From NCBI GenBank assembly GCA_903862565.1, contig CAIOYU010000004.1:1-40299 (forward strand): DNA of 40,299 bases, written 5' to 3'. Shown here piece after piece: positions 16,759 through 25,621 of the stretch. This DNA comes from an uncultured Actinomycetes bacterium. Its GTDB lineage: Bacteria > Actinomycetota > Actinomycetes > Mycobacteriales > Mycobacteriaceae. The notes beneath the pieces were generated by a model that saw nothing but the letters and a program-made list of their open reading frames with translations, was not told the origin of the DNA and did no database searches. The first letter of the stretch is position 1. Each line of letters opens with the position of its first letter. A program made the position numbers and the translations under genes.

Positions 16759-18971
16759 GCCTTGTCCAGATAGTCGATCCGGTCGGCGCCGGTCAATTGT
16801 TCGGCAAGCACCGTCATGCCGGGGTGTCGCGGGTCGGCGACGTAGACCTCGTCGCAGAGTTCGCGGGCAGCCAGAATGACTTCGAGGTGTTCGGCCAGCG
16901 ACAGGAACCGCAGTGTGACCGACCGACCGGACTGGTTCTGCCCCAGTACATCTCCCTCCCGGCGCTCCTGGAGGTCGAGATCGGCCAGTTCGAATCCGTC
17001 CAGGGTGCCGGCCACTGCCCTGAGCCGCTCACCGGCTTTGGAGTGCTCCGGCAGTCGGGTGGCCAGCAGGCACAGACTGGCGTGGGCGCCGCGACCGATC
17101 CTCCCGCGCAACTGGTGCAACTGGCTGATCCCGAACCGGTCGGCGTCCATCACCACCATCACGGTGGCGTTGGGCACATCGACACCGACCTCGATGACGG
17201 TGGTGCAGACCAGGACGTCGATCTCCCCGGCGCGGAACGCGGCCATCACCGCGTCCTTCTCCTCGGCCGGCAGACGGCCGTGCATCAGGCCCAGGCGTAG
17301 TCCGGACAGGGGGCCGCGGCGCAACTGCTCGATGAGTGTGACCACGGTGACCGGCGGGGGGCCGGTCTGTTCGCCGTCGGTCTTGTCGTCCTCGTCGATG
17401 CGGGAGGCGACGACGTAGGCCTGCCGACCCGCGGCGACCTCCTCGGCCACCCGCCGCCAGGCCCGGTCCAGCCAGGCCGGTTTGTCGCTGACGAAGATGG
17501 TGTTGGTGGTGATCGGCTGCCGGCCCCGCGGGAGTTCACGCAGGGTCGAGGTCTCCAGGTCGCCGAAGACGGTCAGGGCGACCGTTCGCGGGATCGGAGT
17601 GGCCGTCATCACGAGCAGGTGGGGAGTGATCCCGTCGGGAGCCTTGGCACGCAACCGGTCTCGCTGCTCGACACCGAAGCGGTGCTGTTCGTCGACCACC
17701 ACCAGGCCGAGCCGATCGAACTCGACGGCCTCCTGAAGAAGGGCGTGGGTGCCGATCACGATGCCGGCATCGCCGGAGGCGACCTGCTGGCGCACCTGTT
17801 TCTTCTGCGCGGCCGCCATCGACCCGGTCAGCAGCGCCACCCGCGTGGCATCATCCGAGCCGCCGAGTTGCCCGGCCATCGCCAGCGGACCCAGCACGTC
17901 GCGGATGGACCGGGCATGCTGGGCCGCAAGGACTTCCGTGGGCGCCAGCAGGGCGCACTGGTAGCCGGCGTCGACCATCTGCAGCATCGCCAGCACCGAC
18001 ACGATGGTCTTTCCGGACCCGACCTCGCCCTGCAGCAGCCGGTTCATCGGTTTGGCGTCGGCCAGTTCCGCGGAGATCACCTCGAGCACCTCCCGCTGGC
18101 CGGCGGTGAGCTGGAACGGCAGTCGGTCGGTCAACGCCGCGGCCAGCCCGTCGTCACGCAGAACCGCGGGCGGACCGGATTTCGCCATCTCCCCATGGCG
18201 GCGCTGTGCCAGCGCCCACTGCAGGCCGACGGCCTCGTCGAAGGTCAGCCGTTCACGGGCACGCTCCCGTTCGGATTCCCTCTCGGCGACGTGGATGGCC
18301 CGCAGGGCGGCATCTTGGGACAGCAAACCCCGTTGCCGCACAGCGGATTCCGGCAACGTTTCCGGTATCGGATCCAACACGTCGAGCACCTGGCGCACGC
18401 AGGCGTAGATGTCCCAGCTCTGCAGCTTCGCACTCGCGGGGTAGATCGGGAAGAAGTCGCGTTCGAAGGCGGACATGTCCAGATGCCCGTCGCCGCCGTG
18501 GGCGGTCTCGGCGATGGTCCGCAGCGATTTGGTGCCGCCGATGCGGCCTCCGGGCGAGTCCAGCACCAGGTACGCCGGGTGGGTGAGTTGCATCGTGGAG
18601 CGGAAGTACCCCACCTCCCCCGACAACATCAGCCGGGTGCCCTCCACCAGTTGCCTCTTGAGAAACTTCGCGTTGAAGAAGGTCGCGGTCACCTTGGGCC
18701 GACGATTACTGAGCGTGATGACCAGGTACTCCCGGCGAGGCGTCCGGTTGGTCCAGCGCACCTCGGCCTTCTCGATCTCGCCGACGAAGGTGATGTGGTC
18801 ACCTTCCTCGGGCAATTCGTCCTCCTCGCCGCGCACCGTCATCCCCTGGCTGTACTTGCGGGGGTAGTGGCGCAGCAAGTCACCCACGGTGCGGATGCCG
18901 AAGACGTCCTCCAGCATTCCAGCTGCCTTCGCACCGAGGATCCCGTCGAGCCGGGCCGACATGCCCACCAC
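16755..18971 (-). CDS. recG: ATP-dependent DNA helicase RecG
   Basis: This encodes about 738 residues, as expected. The N-terminal wedge/OB domain (VGDLLRHYPRKYS, ATFFNAKFLKRQL) leads to two helicase domains: Walker A GEVGSGKT, the DEQH box (VVVDEQHRFGVEQR), TATPIPRT, and the C-terminal QLRGRIGRG and LDLQERREGDVLG. RecG reverses stalled forks and remodels branched DNA. The start is uncertain among GTG 18971, GTG 18968 and ATG 18962. It follows the FakA-like gene by two bases and overlaps the HNH gene. Confidence 0.96.
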   Translation of the reverse strand: MVGMSARLDGILGAKAAGMLEDVFGIRTVGDLLRHYPRKYSQGMTVRGEEDELPEEGDHITFVGEIEKAEVRWTNRTPRREYLVITLSNRRPKVTATFFNAKFLKRQLVEGTRLMLSGEVGYFRSTMQLTHPAYLVLDSPGGRIGGTKSLRTIAETAHGGDGHLDMSAFERDFFPIYPASAKLQSWDIYACVRQVLDVLDPIPETLPESAVRQRGLLSQDAALRAIHVAERESERERARERLTFDEAVGLQWALAQRRHGEMAKSGPPAVLRDDGLAAALTDRLPFQLTAGQREVLEVISAELADAKPMNRLLQGEVGSGKTIVSVLAMLQMVDAGYQCALLAPTEVLAAQHARSIRDVLGPLAMAGQLGGSDDATRVALLTGSMAAAQKKQVRQQVASGDAGIVIGTHALLQEAVEFDRLGLVVVDEQHRFGVEQRDRLRAKAPDGITPHLLVMTATPIPRTVALTVFGDLETSTLRELPRGRQPITTNTIFVSDKPAWLDRAWRRVAEEVAAGRQAYVVASRIDEDDKTDGEQTGPPPVTVVTLIEQLRRGPLSGLRLGLMHGRLPAEEKDAVMAAFRAGEIDVLVCTTVIEVGVDVPNATVMVVMDADRFGISQLHQLRGRIGRGAHASLCLLATRLPEHSKAGERLRAVAGTLDGFELADLDLQERREGDVLGQNQSGRSVTLRFLSLAEHLEVILAARELCDEVYVADPRHPGMTVLAEQLTGADRIDYLDKA

Positions 18972-18973
18972 GA

Positions 18974-20605
18974 CTACTCGACCCCGATCAGCAGAACGTC
19001 GCCCCGGTGCCCGGTGCGGTAGCTGACGAACTCCGCCCCGGGATGGCGGCGGTGGACGTGTTCGGCCAGCACCTCGGCCACCCTCTCATCGGCTCCAGCA
19101 CCGACCAGCACCGTGACCAGTTCCCCGCCCGAGCCCAGCAGCAGGTCGATCAGTCCGGCGGCCGCGGCCACGGCGTCCGCGGCGACCACGACCACCTCGT
19201 CGCCGACGATGCCCAGGCCATCTCCCGGCCGGCAGGTGCCGGCCCAGGTCAAGGCGGTCTCCTGCGCCACCCGCACCGAACCATGCCGGGCTCCCGCCGC
19301 CGCGCGGGCCATCGCGTACCCGTCGTCGACGGCCGCGCGGGCCGGGTCGTGAACAGCCAGGGCGGCCAGACCCTGGGCCATCGAACCGGCTGGCAGGGGC
19401 ACGACGTCGATCCCCCAGCCGATTCCGGCGGTGCAGCCGGCCACCAGATCCTCGGCGGCCACGTAGCCGTTGGGCAGCACCATCACCTGGGCGGCGCCGG
19501 TGTCGACGAGCGCCCGCACCAGATCGTCGGCGCTGACCCCGTTGACCGGGTCGATCAACTCCGCGTCGGGCCGCAACACATGCGCCCCCTCCGCCCCGAA
19601 CAGCGCCGCGGCGCCGTCACCGTCGACGACGGCCAGCACCGCCCGGTCGCGGGTCCACCCGCCCGGGGACACCCGTCCGGTGGCCAGCGCGGAGATCCGG
19701 ATCCTGCTCACCCCGCCGCGGGCCAGGCCGGCCTCGATGGCCGCTCCGGCATCGTCGGTGTGCACGTGCACGGAGTAGCGGTCTGCCGTCGACGGCGCGA
19801 TCGCCACCGAGTCGCCCAGGTGCTCCAGCGCCGACCGCAGATCGTCCAGTCCGGCGCCGTCACATCCGCTCAGCAGGTACATCACCTCGAATTCCGGCCC
19901 CGGCGATCCGGGCGACTCCGGGGTCCGGGCGGGTGCCGGCCGGTAGACGGGTCGGTGCGCCTCGATGCCGGCCACCGTGGCGGTCAGCGCGTCGAGCAGG
20001 ACCAGCAAGCCCCGCCCGCCGGCGTCGACGACACCGGCCCGGGCCAGGACGTCCAACTCGGCGGTGGTGCGGTCCAGTGCGGTGGCGGCCGCCTCCCCGG
20101 CAGCCACCAGAACCGAGGACAGTCCGGCGCCGTCGGCCGCCCGGCGCTCGACGTCCTCCGCGGTGTCCCGCAGCACCGACACCACCGTGCCGGCGACGAC
20201 CTGTCCCCCCATGGCCGCCACCACCCGGGCCACCGCGTGGCGCAGTGCGGCACCGAGCAGTCGGGCATCGATGTCCGCCAGGTCGGAGTCCTTGGCGGCG
20301 TCGGCCGTGACGTCGGCCAGGGCCTGCAGAATCTGCGACAGGATCACCCCCGAATTGCCCCGGGCGCCGTGCAGGGCGCCCGCAGACAGCGCGGCCGCAA
20401 CTCGGGCGACGTCGCCGGAGGCTGCTACCGGGGCCGCCTCGGCCAACGCGGCCCGCATGGTGAACGCCATGTTGGTCCCGGTGTCGCGATCGGCGACCGG
20501 GAACACGTTGAGTCCGTTGATCTCGTCCGCGTGGGCGAGCAAGCCGGCGACAGCGGCATCCGCCCAGTCCAGCAGGGCCGATGCGTCCAGCCGCCGGTCC
20601 GGCAT
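18974..20605 (-). CDS. DAK2/DegV-associated (FakA/YloV-like) kinase-family protein
   Basis: This encodes 543 residues from the ATG at 20605, which has GGGAGG five bases upstream. The N-terminal DhaL-type domain has the Mg-ATP motif NGLNVFPVADRDTGTNM and the GARGNSGVILSQIL loop. The middle and C-terminal DUF1949/FakA-like domains follow (VHVHTDDAGAAIEAG, VMVLPNGYVAAEDLVAG). In Staphylococcus FakA phosphorylates fatty acids held by FakB (DegV) proteins; no DegV gene is present here. In M. tuberculosis I recall this locus as two adjacent ORFs (Rv2974c and Rv2975c), whereas here it is one intact frame. recG follows at once. Confidence 0.88.
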   Translation of the reverse strand: MPDRRLDASALLDWADAAVAGLLAHADEINGLNVFPVADRDTGTNMAFTMRAALAEAAPVAASGDVARVAAALSAGALHGARGNSGVILSQILQALADVTADAAKDSDLADIDARLLGAALRHAVARVVAAMGGQVVAGTVVSVLRDTAEDVERRAADGAGLSSVLVAAGEAAATALDRTTAELDVLARAGVVDAGGRGLLVLLDALTATVAGIEAHRPVYRPAPARTPESPGSPGPEFEVMYLLSGCDGAGLDDLRSALEHLGDSVAIAPSTADRYSVHVHTDDAGAAIEAGLARGGVSRIRISALATGRVSPGGWTRDRAVLAVVDGDGAAALFGAEGAHVLRPDAELIDPVNGVSADDLVRALVDTGAAQVMVLPNGYVAAEDLVAGCTAGIGWGIDVVPLPAGSMAQGLAALAVHDPARAAVDDGYAMARAAAGARHGSVRVAQETALTWAGTCRPGDGLGIVGDEVVVVAADAVAAAAGLIDLLLGSGGELVTVLVGAGADERVAEVLAEHVHRRHPGAEFVSYRTGHRGDVLLIGVE

Positions 20606-20694
20606 CGCACCTCCCATTCACCTGGCTCCAGACCCGTCGCGTCAGCCTAGCCAGAACCGCCGACGCGGCACTGCGGGCGCTGCGGGCGGGCGCT

Positions 20695-20724
20695 TTGCGG
20701 TTCGGTTGCCGCTCCCGGTATCCT
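20695..20724 (+). promoter_or_regulatory. Candidate SigA promoter of rpmB
   Basis: TTGCGG (20695-20700), an 18-base spacer and TATCCT (20719-20724) give a plausible housekeeping promoter 69 bases before the rpmB start, in the divergent gap with the FakA-like gene. Confidence 0.5.
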
Positions 20725-20792
20725 GACCAGATTGCAGGGCCGGCGCGTGTACGCGACCGTGAGCCCACCGATTAAGACTTGAGGAGTTCGAC

Positions 20793-20987
20793 ATGGCTGC
20801 CGTGTGCGACGTTTGCGGTAAGGGCCCCGGGTTCGGGAAGTCGGTGTCCCACTCGCACCGCCGGACCAACCGCCGCTGGAACCCGAACATCCAGACCGTG
20901 CACGCCGCGACCCGCCCCGGCGGAAACAAGCAGCGCGTGAACGTGTGCACCTCCTGCCTCAAGGCCGGCAAGGTCACCCGCGGCTGA
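20793..20987 (+). CDS. rpmB: 50S ribosomal protein bL28
   Basis: This encodes 64 residues with a GAGGAG site before the ATG. The sequence [22 protein letters not shown], and a C-terminal [11 protein letters not shown] is bL28 of the zinc-binding (C+) type, with CxxC pairs at C5/C8 and C50/C53. It is a large-subunit protein. Mycobacteria carry more than one L28 gene; the cysteine-bearing form is expected to be used when zinc is plentiful. It converges on ung, whose stop is 13 bases away. Confidence 0.96.
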   Translation: MAAVCDVCGKGPGFGKSVSHSHRRTNRRWNPNIQTVHAATRPGGNKQRVNVCTSCLKAGKVTRG

Positions 20988-20999
20988 GCCGCATCGCCG

Positions 21000-21680
21000 T
21001 CAGGGCAGGCGCCAGTCGACAGGGTCGGCCGCCATCCCCGTCAGCAGTTCATTGGCGCGACTGAACGGCCGCGAGCCGAAGAAGCCCCGACTGGCCGAGA
21101 GCGGCGACGGGTGCGGCGACTCGATCGCGGCGCACCGGTCCCCCAACATCGGTGTGAGTGTCGCGGCGTCGCGGCCCCACAGGATCGCCACCATTGGCTT
21201 GTCGCGTGCCACCAGCGCCCTGATGGCGCATTCGGTGACGGCCTCCCAGCCCTTCCCGCGGTGAGATGCGGCGGTACCCGGCCTCACCGTGAGTACCCGG
21301 TTGAGCAGCATCACCCCACGCTGCGCCCACGGCGTCAGGTCGCCGTTGGACGGCGGCGGGTAACCAAGGTCCGCGCTGTACTCGCTGAAGATGTTGGCCA
21401 GGCTGCGCGGCACCGGCAGCACGTCCGGCGCCACCGAGAAGCTCAGGCCCACGGCGTGACCCGGGGTGGGATAGGGATCCTGACCGACGATGAGCACCCG
21501 CACGTCGTCGAAGGGAAAGGTGAAGGCGCGCAACACGTTCTGCCCGGCGGGTAAGTAGCGCCGCCCGGCCGCGTTCTCAGCGCGCAGGAACTCCCCCATG
21601 GCGGCGATCTGATCGCTCACCGGTTCCAGGGCCTTGGCCCAGCCGGGCTCGACGAGGTCGCTCAGCGGGCGGGCGGTCAC
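21000..21680 (-). CDS. ung: Uracil-DNA glycosylase
   Basis: This encodes 226 residues from a GTG at 21680. The catalytic water-activating motif [18 protein letters not shown] and the second signature [21 protein letters not shown] are intact. It excises uracil from DNA in base excision repair. Length matches the family. No ribosome site precedes the start, but a -10 hexamer lies 9 bases away, suggesting a leaderless message. It is convergent with rpmB. Confidence 0.97.
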   Translation of the reverse strand: MTARPLSDLVEPGWAKALEPVSDQIAAMGEFLRAENAAGRRYLPAGQNVLRAFTFPFDDVRVLIVGQDPYPTPGHAVGLSFSVAPDVLPVPRSLANIFSEYSADLGYPPPSNGDLTPWAQRGVMLLNRVLTVRPGTAASHRGKGWEAVTECAIRALVARDKPMVAILWGRDAATLTPMLGDRCAAIESPHPSPLSASRGFFGSRPFSRANELLTGMAADPVDWRLP

Positions 21681-21688
21681 GGGGCACC

Positions 21689-21694
21689 AACCTA
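21689..21694 (-). promoter_or_regulatory. Possible leaderless -10 element for ung
   Basis: Read on the minus strand, TAGGTT (TANNNT) ends 8 bases before the ung GTG. There is no Shine-Dalgarno sequence, so the start codon may be at or near the mRNA 5' end. Confidence 0.4.
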
Positions 21695-21731
21695 ACAGGG
21701 GCCGAACCCGACGGTGCCGGGCTGCCCGCCC

Positions 21732-22700
21732 CTAGCCGAACGAATCCCACCCGGCCGGACCCGCCCACGGCCGCCCGTCCACGGTCACTGCCGGGTTACC
21801 GTCGCGCACGGCGCCGATCACCCGCCACCCTGGCGGTGGCGCTCCGGGGAAACACGCCACCAGAGCGTGGTCCTCTCCCCCTCCGAGCACCAGCGTCCAC
21901 GGATCGGCTCCGGCGGCCTCGGCGGCCGCGCTCACCGCATCGACGTCGGGGCGCAGGGCCTCGCCGTCCAGTTCCATCAGCACACCGGACGCAATGGCCA
22001 CGTGTCCCACATCGGCGAGCAACCCGTCCGACACGTCGGTCATCGCCTGGGCTCCGGCCCCGGCGGCCACCCGCCCCTGGCCATACGGCGGGCAGGGCAC
22101 CCGGTGGCGTCGCCCGATCTCCTCGAACCCACTGATTCCCTTGAGCCGCAACGCAAGTCCCGCAGCCGAGCGGCCCAGCTCACCGGCCACGGCGATCACC
22201 GACCCGGGCCGGGCTCCGCTGCGCAGAACCGGAGCCCGGCCACCGAGGTCGCCCAGTGCGGTCACCGAGACCACCCAGTTCGGGCTGGCCACCAGATCGC
22301 CTCCGACGATTCCGGCGCCCACAGTGCCCGCCTCCATCCAGATCCCGTCGAACAGGTCACCGGCCGCGGCGACGGCGGTGTCCGGAGGGGCGCCGAAAGC
22401 GACGACAAAGGCGGTGACGCGCGCCCCCATGGCCTCGATGTCGGCGGCGTTCTGCGCGATCGCCTTCCGGCCGACGTCATGCGGCGTGGACCAGTCGAGT
22501 CGGAAGTGCCGCCCCTCGACCAGCATGTCGGTGGTGACGACCACGCGCGCATCCGGCGCGTCGACCACAGCGGCGTCGTCGCCCGGGCCGACGGTGGCAC
22601 CGGGAATCGGCCCTCGGCCGCGCACCAATCGGTCGATCACCGCGAACTCGCCGGACTGCCGCAGAGTCGGACCGCCTGCCACCACGCCTGAGTCCTCCAC
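21732..22700 (-). CDS. thiL: Thiamine-monophosphate kinase
   Basis: This encodes about 322 residues from GTG 22700 (start ambiguous). The family motifs GEFAVIDRLV, VGPGDDAAVV, TTDMLVEGRHFRLDWS, GRKAIAQNAADIEAMGA and a C-terminal LGGGEDHALVACF are clear. It phosphorylates thiamine monophosphate to the active diphosphate. The start region is made of three 15-bp repeats, each carrying a GTG codon in frame (22715, 22700, 22685), with GGAGG lying 8 bases before the GTGs at 22700 and 22685 and a G6 run before 22715. The true start cannot be fixed by eye. It is divergent from the DUF3515 gene. Confidence 0.94.
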   Translation of the reverse strand: MEDSGVVAGGPTLRQSGEFAVIDRLVRGRGPIPGATVGPGDDAAVVDAPDARVVVTTDMLVEGRHFRLDWSTPHDVGRKAIAQNAADIEAMGARVTAFVVAFGAPPDTAVAAAGDLFDGIWMEAGTVGAGIVGGDLVASPNWVVSVTALGDLGGRAPVLRSGARPGSVIAVAGELGRSAAGLALRLKGISGFEEIGRRHRVPCPPYGQGRVAAGAGAQAMTDVSDGLLADVGHVAIASGVLMELDGEALRPDVDAVSAAAEAAGADPWTLVLGGGEDHALVACFPGAPPPGWRVIGAVRDGNPAVTVDGRPWAGPAGWDSFG

Positions 22701-22726
22701 GCCTGAGTCCTCCACGCCTGAGTCCC
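22682..22726 (-). repeat. Three 15-bp repeats carrying thiL start codons
   Basis: Units CCACGCCTGAGTCCT lie at 22682-22696 and 22697-22711, with a one-base variant at 22712-22726. On the minus strand each unit holds an in-frame GTG, and two of the GTGs are preceded by GGAGG from the neighbouring unit. They encode DSGVE repeats if translated. Confidence 0.9.
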
Positions 22727-22804
22727 CCCAAACCCTGTTGTACTTTGAGCACGACCTTGAGCATGACCACGAGCACGAGCACGCCAAGTTTAGGAGGACG
22801 ACCC

Positions 22805-23365
22805 GTGCAGGACGCCCCGGAGAGCGATGCTCCCCCACGCGCCCTCATGATCGCCGCACTGGTGGTGGCCCTCGGCGGGGTCGGTGGCGTCCTCGCGGTG
22901 GCCGCGAACCGGCATCCCCCGGCTCCGCCGGTCGCGATCGCCGCCGTCCCGGCACCGCAGGCCGACGGCCCGGAATGCCGTGCGCTGCTGGCCACCCTTC
23001 CCGACCGCCTCGGGGACTTCCGCCGCGCCGCCACCGCCGATCCCACCCCGGCTGGCACTGCCGCGTGGCGCCTCGGCGGAGACCGACCCGATTCCCAGAC
23101 CGGCGACCCGGTCATTCTGCGTTGCGGCCTGGACCGGCCCGCCGAGTTCGTGGTGGGCGCACCCCTGCAACTGGTGAACGAGGTGCAGTGGTTCCGTCTG
23201 GACGATCCCGACGCACCGCGCAGCACCTGGGTCAGCGTGGACCGCGCCGCCTATGTCGCGGTGACCCTGCCCGACGGTTCCGGATCGGCGCCGATCCAGA
23301 CGCTGTCCGAGACCATCGAGCGCACCATGCCGGCCATGCCGATCCGGCCGGGCCCGGTGCGTTGA
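22805..23365 (+). CDS. DUF3515 family membrane-anchored/secreted protein
   Basis: This encodes 186 residues from a GTG at 22805, chosen because AGGAGG lies 7 bases upstream. One N-terminal hydrophobic helix (LMIAALVVALGGVGGVLAVAA) anchors or exports it. The mature part has two cysteines (ECRALLATLP and LRCGLDRP) and the segments WRLGGD and VNEVQWFRLDD typical of actinobacterial DUF3515. The position next to thiL and ddl matches Rv2980. Function is unknown. It converges on ddl with a one-base gap between stop codons. Confidence 0.85.
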   Translation: MQDAPESDAPPRALMIAALVVALGGVGGVLAVAANRHPPAPPVAIAAVPAPQADGPECRALLATLPDRLGDFRRAATADPTPAGTAAWRLGGDRPDSQTGDPVILRCGLDRPAEFVVGAPLQLVNEVQWFRLDDPDAPRSTWVSVDRAAYVAVTLPDGSGSAPIQTLSETIERTMPAMPIRPGPVR

Positions 23366-23366
23366 T

Positions 23367-24434
23367 TCAGCGCAGGCCGGTCCCGCGGGCCAGTGCCGTC
23401 TCGACCATCGTGGTGACCAGAGCCTCGTAGTCCACCCCGCTGGCCCCCCACATCCGCGGGTACATCGAGATCGTGGTGAACCCGGGCATCGTGTTGATCT
23501 CGTTGACCACCGGGCCGTCCTTGGTCAGGAAGAAGTCGACCCGGGCCAGGCCCTGGCAGTCCAGCGCGGTGAAGGTGCGGATCGCCAAGCGGCGCAACTC
23601 ATCAGCGGAGCCGTCGTCGACGTCGGCAGGCACATCGAGTTCGGCGACGTCGTCGAGGTACTTGGTCTCGAAGTCGTAGAAGCCGTCGTCGCGGCCGCCG
23701 GCGACGGCCACCCTGATCTCGCCGATGGTGCTGGCCTTGACCGAGCCGTCCGGGAATTCCAAGACGCCGCACTCGACTTCGCGACCTTCGATCGCGGCTT
23801 CGATGATCACCTTCGGATCGTGGCTGCGCGCCTCGGCGATCGCGGCGGGCAGTTCGGCCTCGGTGGTGACGCGGCTGACCCCGATCGACGAGCCGCCGCG
23901 GGCGGGCTTGACGTAGAGCGGGAAACCAAGACGGGCAACGTCTTCAGCGTCCGGGCTGAGCTGTCCCGGGCGTAGGACGAGGAAATCCCCGATGGGCAGG
24001 CCGGCCGCCGCGAGGATCTTTTTGGTGAACTCCTTGTCCATCCCCGCCGCGCTGGCGAACACCCCGGCGCCGACGTAGGGCAACCCGGCCAACTCCAGCA
24101 GCCCCTGAACGGTGCCGTCCTCACCATAGGGGCCGTGCAGGATCGGGAAGACGACGTCGACTCCGGCCAGGATGTCGCCGACGTGAGCGAGCGGGCTGGC
24201 CGACTCGCCGGTGACCGACGGCAGCCGTCCGTCGGCGATCACCAGATCGTCGGGGCTGACGTCGGTGCGCAGCCAGCACCCGTCCGGGGTGATACCCACC
24301 GCGACGGCCTCGAAGCGCTGCGGATCCAGATGGCGCAGGATGCTGCCGGCAGAGACGCAGGAGATGGCATGTTCGGAGCTGCGGCCGCCGTAAACGACGG
24401 CGACGCGGATCCGGGAGTCAGAGCGGGCAGTCAC
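23367..24434 (-). CDS. ddl: D-alanine--D-alanine ligase
   Basis: This encodes 355 residues from a GTG at 24434. It is an ATP-grasp enzyme: [20 protein letters not shown] at the N-terminus, [15 protein letters not shown], the Lys-bearing [18 protein letters not shown], and the Mg-binding [21 protein letters not shown]. It joins two D-alanines for peptidoglycan precursors and is the target of D-cycloserine. No clear ribosome site precedes it, but a -10-like hexamer lies close to the start. Confidence 0.97.
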   Translation of the reverse strand: MTARSDSRIRVAVVYGGRSSEHAISCVSAGSILRHLDPQRFEAVAVGITPDGCWLRTDVSPDDLVIADGRLPSVTGESASPLAHVGDILAGVDVVFPILHGPYGEDGTVQGLLELAGLPYVGAGVFASAAGMDKEFTKKILAAAGLPIGDFLVLRPGQLSPDAEDVARLGFPLYVKPARGGSSIGVSRVTTEAELPAAIAEARSHDPKVIIEAAIEGREVECGVLEFPDGSVKASTIGEIRVAVAGGRDDGFYDFETKYLDDVAELDVPADVDDGSADELRRLAIRTFTALDCQGLARVDFFLTKDGPVVNEINTMPGFTTISMYPRMWGASGVDYEALVTTMVETALARGTGLR

Positions 24435-24443
24435 AAGCAGGAA

Positions 24444-24449
24444 AGGCTA
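24444..24449 (-). promoter_or_regulatory. Possible -10 element giving a near-leaderless ddl mRNA
   Basis: On the minus strand TAGCCT (TANNNT) ends 9 bases before the ddl GTG, and no Shine-Dalgarno sequence is visible. The -35 is not evident. Confidence 0.3.
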
Positions 24450-24471
24450 CCGCGCGGGGCGCAATGCCCCA

Positions 24472-24515
24472 CGCGATGCCCGCTCAGCACAATGCCTGCT
24501 CAGCGCAACGCCTGC
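24472..24515. repeat. 16-bp imperfect tandem repeats between ddl and the PLP enzyme
   Basis: CGCGATGCCCGCTCAG (24472-24487) and CACAATGCCTGCTCAG (24488-24503) are followed by a partial third unit to 24515. The second copy contains the stop codon of the PLP-enzyme gene, so the array straddles a gene end. Confidence 0.75.
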
Positions 24516-25621
24516 ACGAAGTCGGCCACCAGGTCGTCGGTGTCCTCGATCCCCGCCGAGATCCGGGCGAAACCGGCTGGTACGGCGTCGCCCCAGCGCG
24601 CCCGCCGGTCCACGGAGGTATGCAGACCGCCGAAGCTGGTCGAGGCCACCAGCAGTTCGCTGTTGAGGACCAGCGCATGCACGGCGTCGGCATCGGCGAG
24701 TTCCACCGACACCAGGCCCCCGAAACGGCGCATCTGCCCGGCCGCGACCGGGTTGGACGGGTCGGAGGCCAACCCGGGATAACGCACCGCACGCACCTTC
24801 GGGTGTGTGCTCAGGGCGGTGGCCAGGGCCAGGGCGTTCTGGCACTGCCGTTCGAAACGGAGCCCGAAGCTCCCGACGCTGCGCAGCAGCAGCCACGCCT
24901 CGAACGCGCCCAGGATCGGTCCGGCCAGAAGGCGTTCGGCTTCCATCGCCGCCATCAGGTCGGGGTGACTGCCGGCGACGTATCCGGCGAGCATGTCGCT
25001 GTGCCCGGCCAGGCCCTTGGTGGCGCTGGCCACCACGAGGTCGGCGCCCAGCGACAGGGGCTGCTGGCCCAGCGGGGTCGCGGTGGTGTTGTCCACCAGC
25101 AACCGGGCGCCGCGCCGGTGGCAGATGCCGGCGAGCCGGTGCAGGTCCACGACATCCAGGTTCGGGTTCGTCGGCGTCTCGGCCAGCACGACATCAGCCT
25201 CTTTGGCTGCCTCACAAAACTGATCGGCGGTGACTTCATGTATCGAAACACCCAGCGGGGCAAGACTTTCCCGGGCGTAGCGGCGAACCTGATAGTAACC
25301 GTCGGCAGGGACGACGAGAACCGAACCGGGTTTGGCCGTCACCCGCAGCGCGGCGGTGATCGCCGCCATCCCGGAGGCGAAGGTCAAGGCCGAGGCGGCC
25401 CCCTCCAACTGGGCGAGAGCGGATTCCAGCCGGGTCCAGGTGGGATTGGAACTGCGACCGTAGTAGTGCGCCTCGCCGGTCTCATCCGGCGAGAGGTGGT
25501 AGGCGGCCACCGGGACCGGCACCGGGGAGACCGGCTCACCCGCAACGGCCGGGATGTCAGCCGCTTTGACGGTGCGGGTGGAATCTCCGAGCCGATTGGT
25601 GGGGAAGGTCATGACGCTCAC
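24500..25621 (-). CDS. Cys/Met-metabolism PLP-dependent enzyme (cystathionine gamma-lyase/synthase-like)
   Basis: This encodes 373 residues from a GTG at 25621 that overlaps the gpsA stop by 4 bases. It has family hallmarks: [29 protein letters not shown], the substrate-side [12 protein letters not shown], and the PLP Lys in [14 protein letters not shown]. Family members cleave or form C-S bonds in cysteine, homocysteine and methionine metabolism; which reaction applies here cannot be told. The M. tuberculosis order, as I recall it, has ddlA directly beside gpdA2, so this gene is an extra member of the unit there. Coupling to gpsA suggests co-expression. Confidence 0.85.
   Translation of the reverse strand: MSVMTFPTNRLGDSTRTVKAADIPAVAGEPVSPVPVPVAAYHLSPDETGEAHYYGRSSNPTWTRLESALAQLEGAASALTFASGMAAITAALRVTAKPGSVLVVPADGYYQVRRYARESLAPLGVSIHEVTADQFCEAAKEADVVLAETPTNPNLDVVDLHRLAGICHRRGARLLVDNTTATPLGQQPLSLGADLVVASATKGLAGHSDMLAGYVAGSHPDLMAAMEAERLLAGPILGAFEAWLLLRSVGSFGLRFERQCQNALALATALSTHPKVRAVRYPGLASDPSNPVAAGQMRRFGGLVSVELADADAVHALVLNSELLVASTSFGGLHTSVDRRARWGDAVPAGFARISAGIEDTDDLVADFVQALR

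Noticed and set aside
19007-20650. 547-codon plus-strand frame opposite the FakA-like gene
   Set aside because: Antisense shadow with biased composition and no motif.
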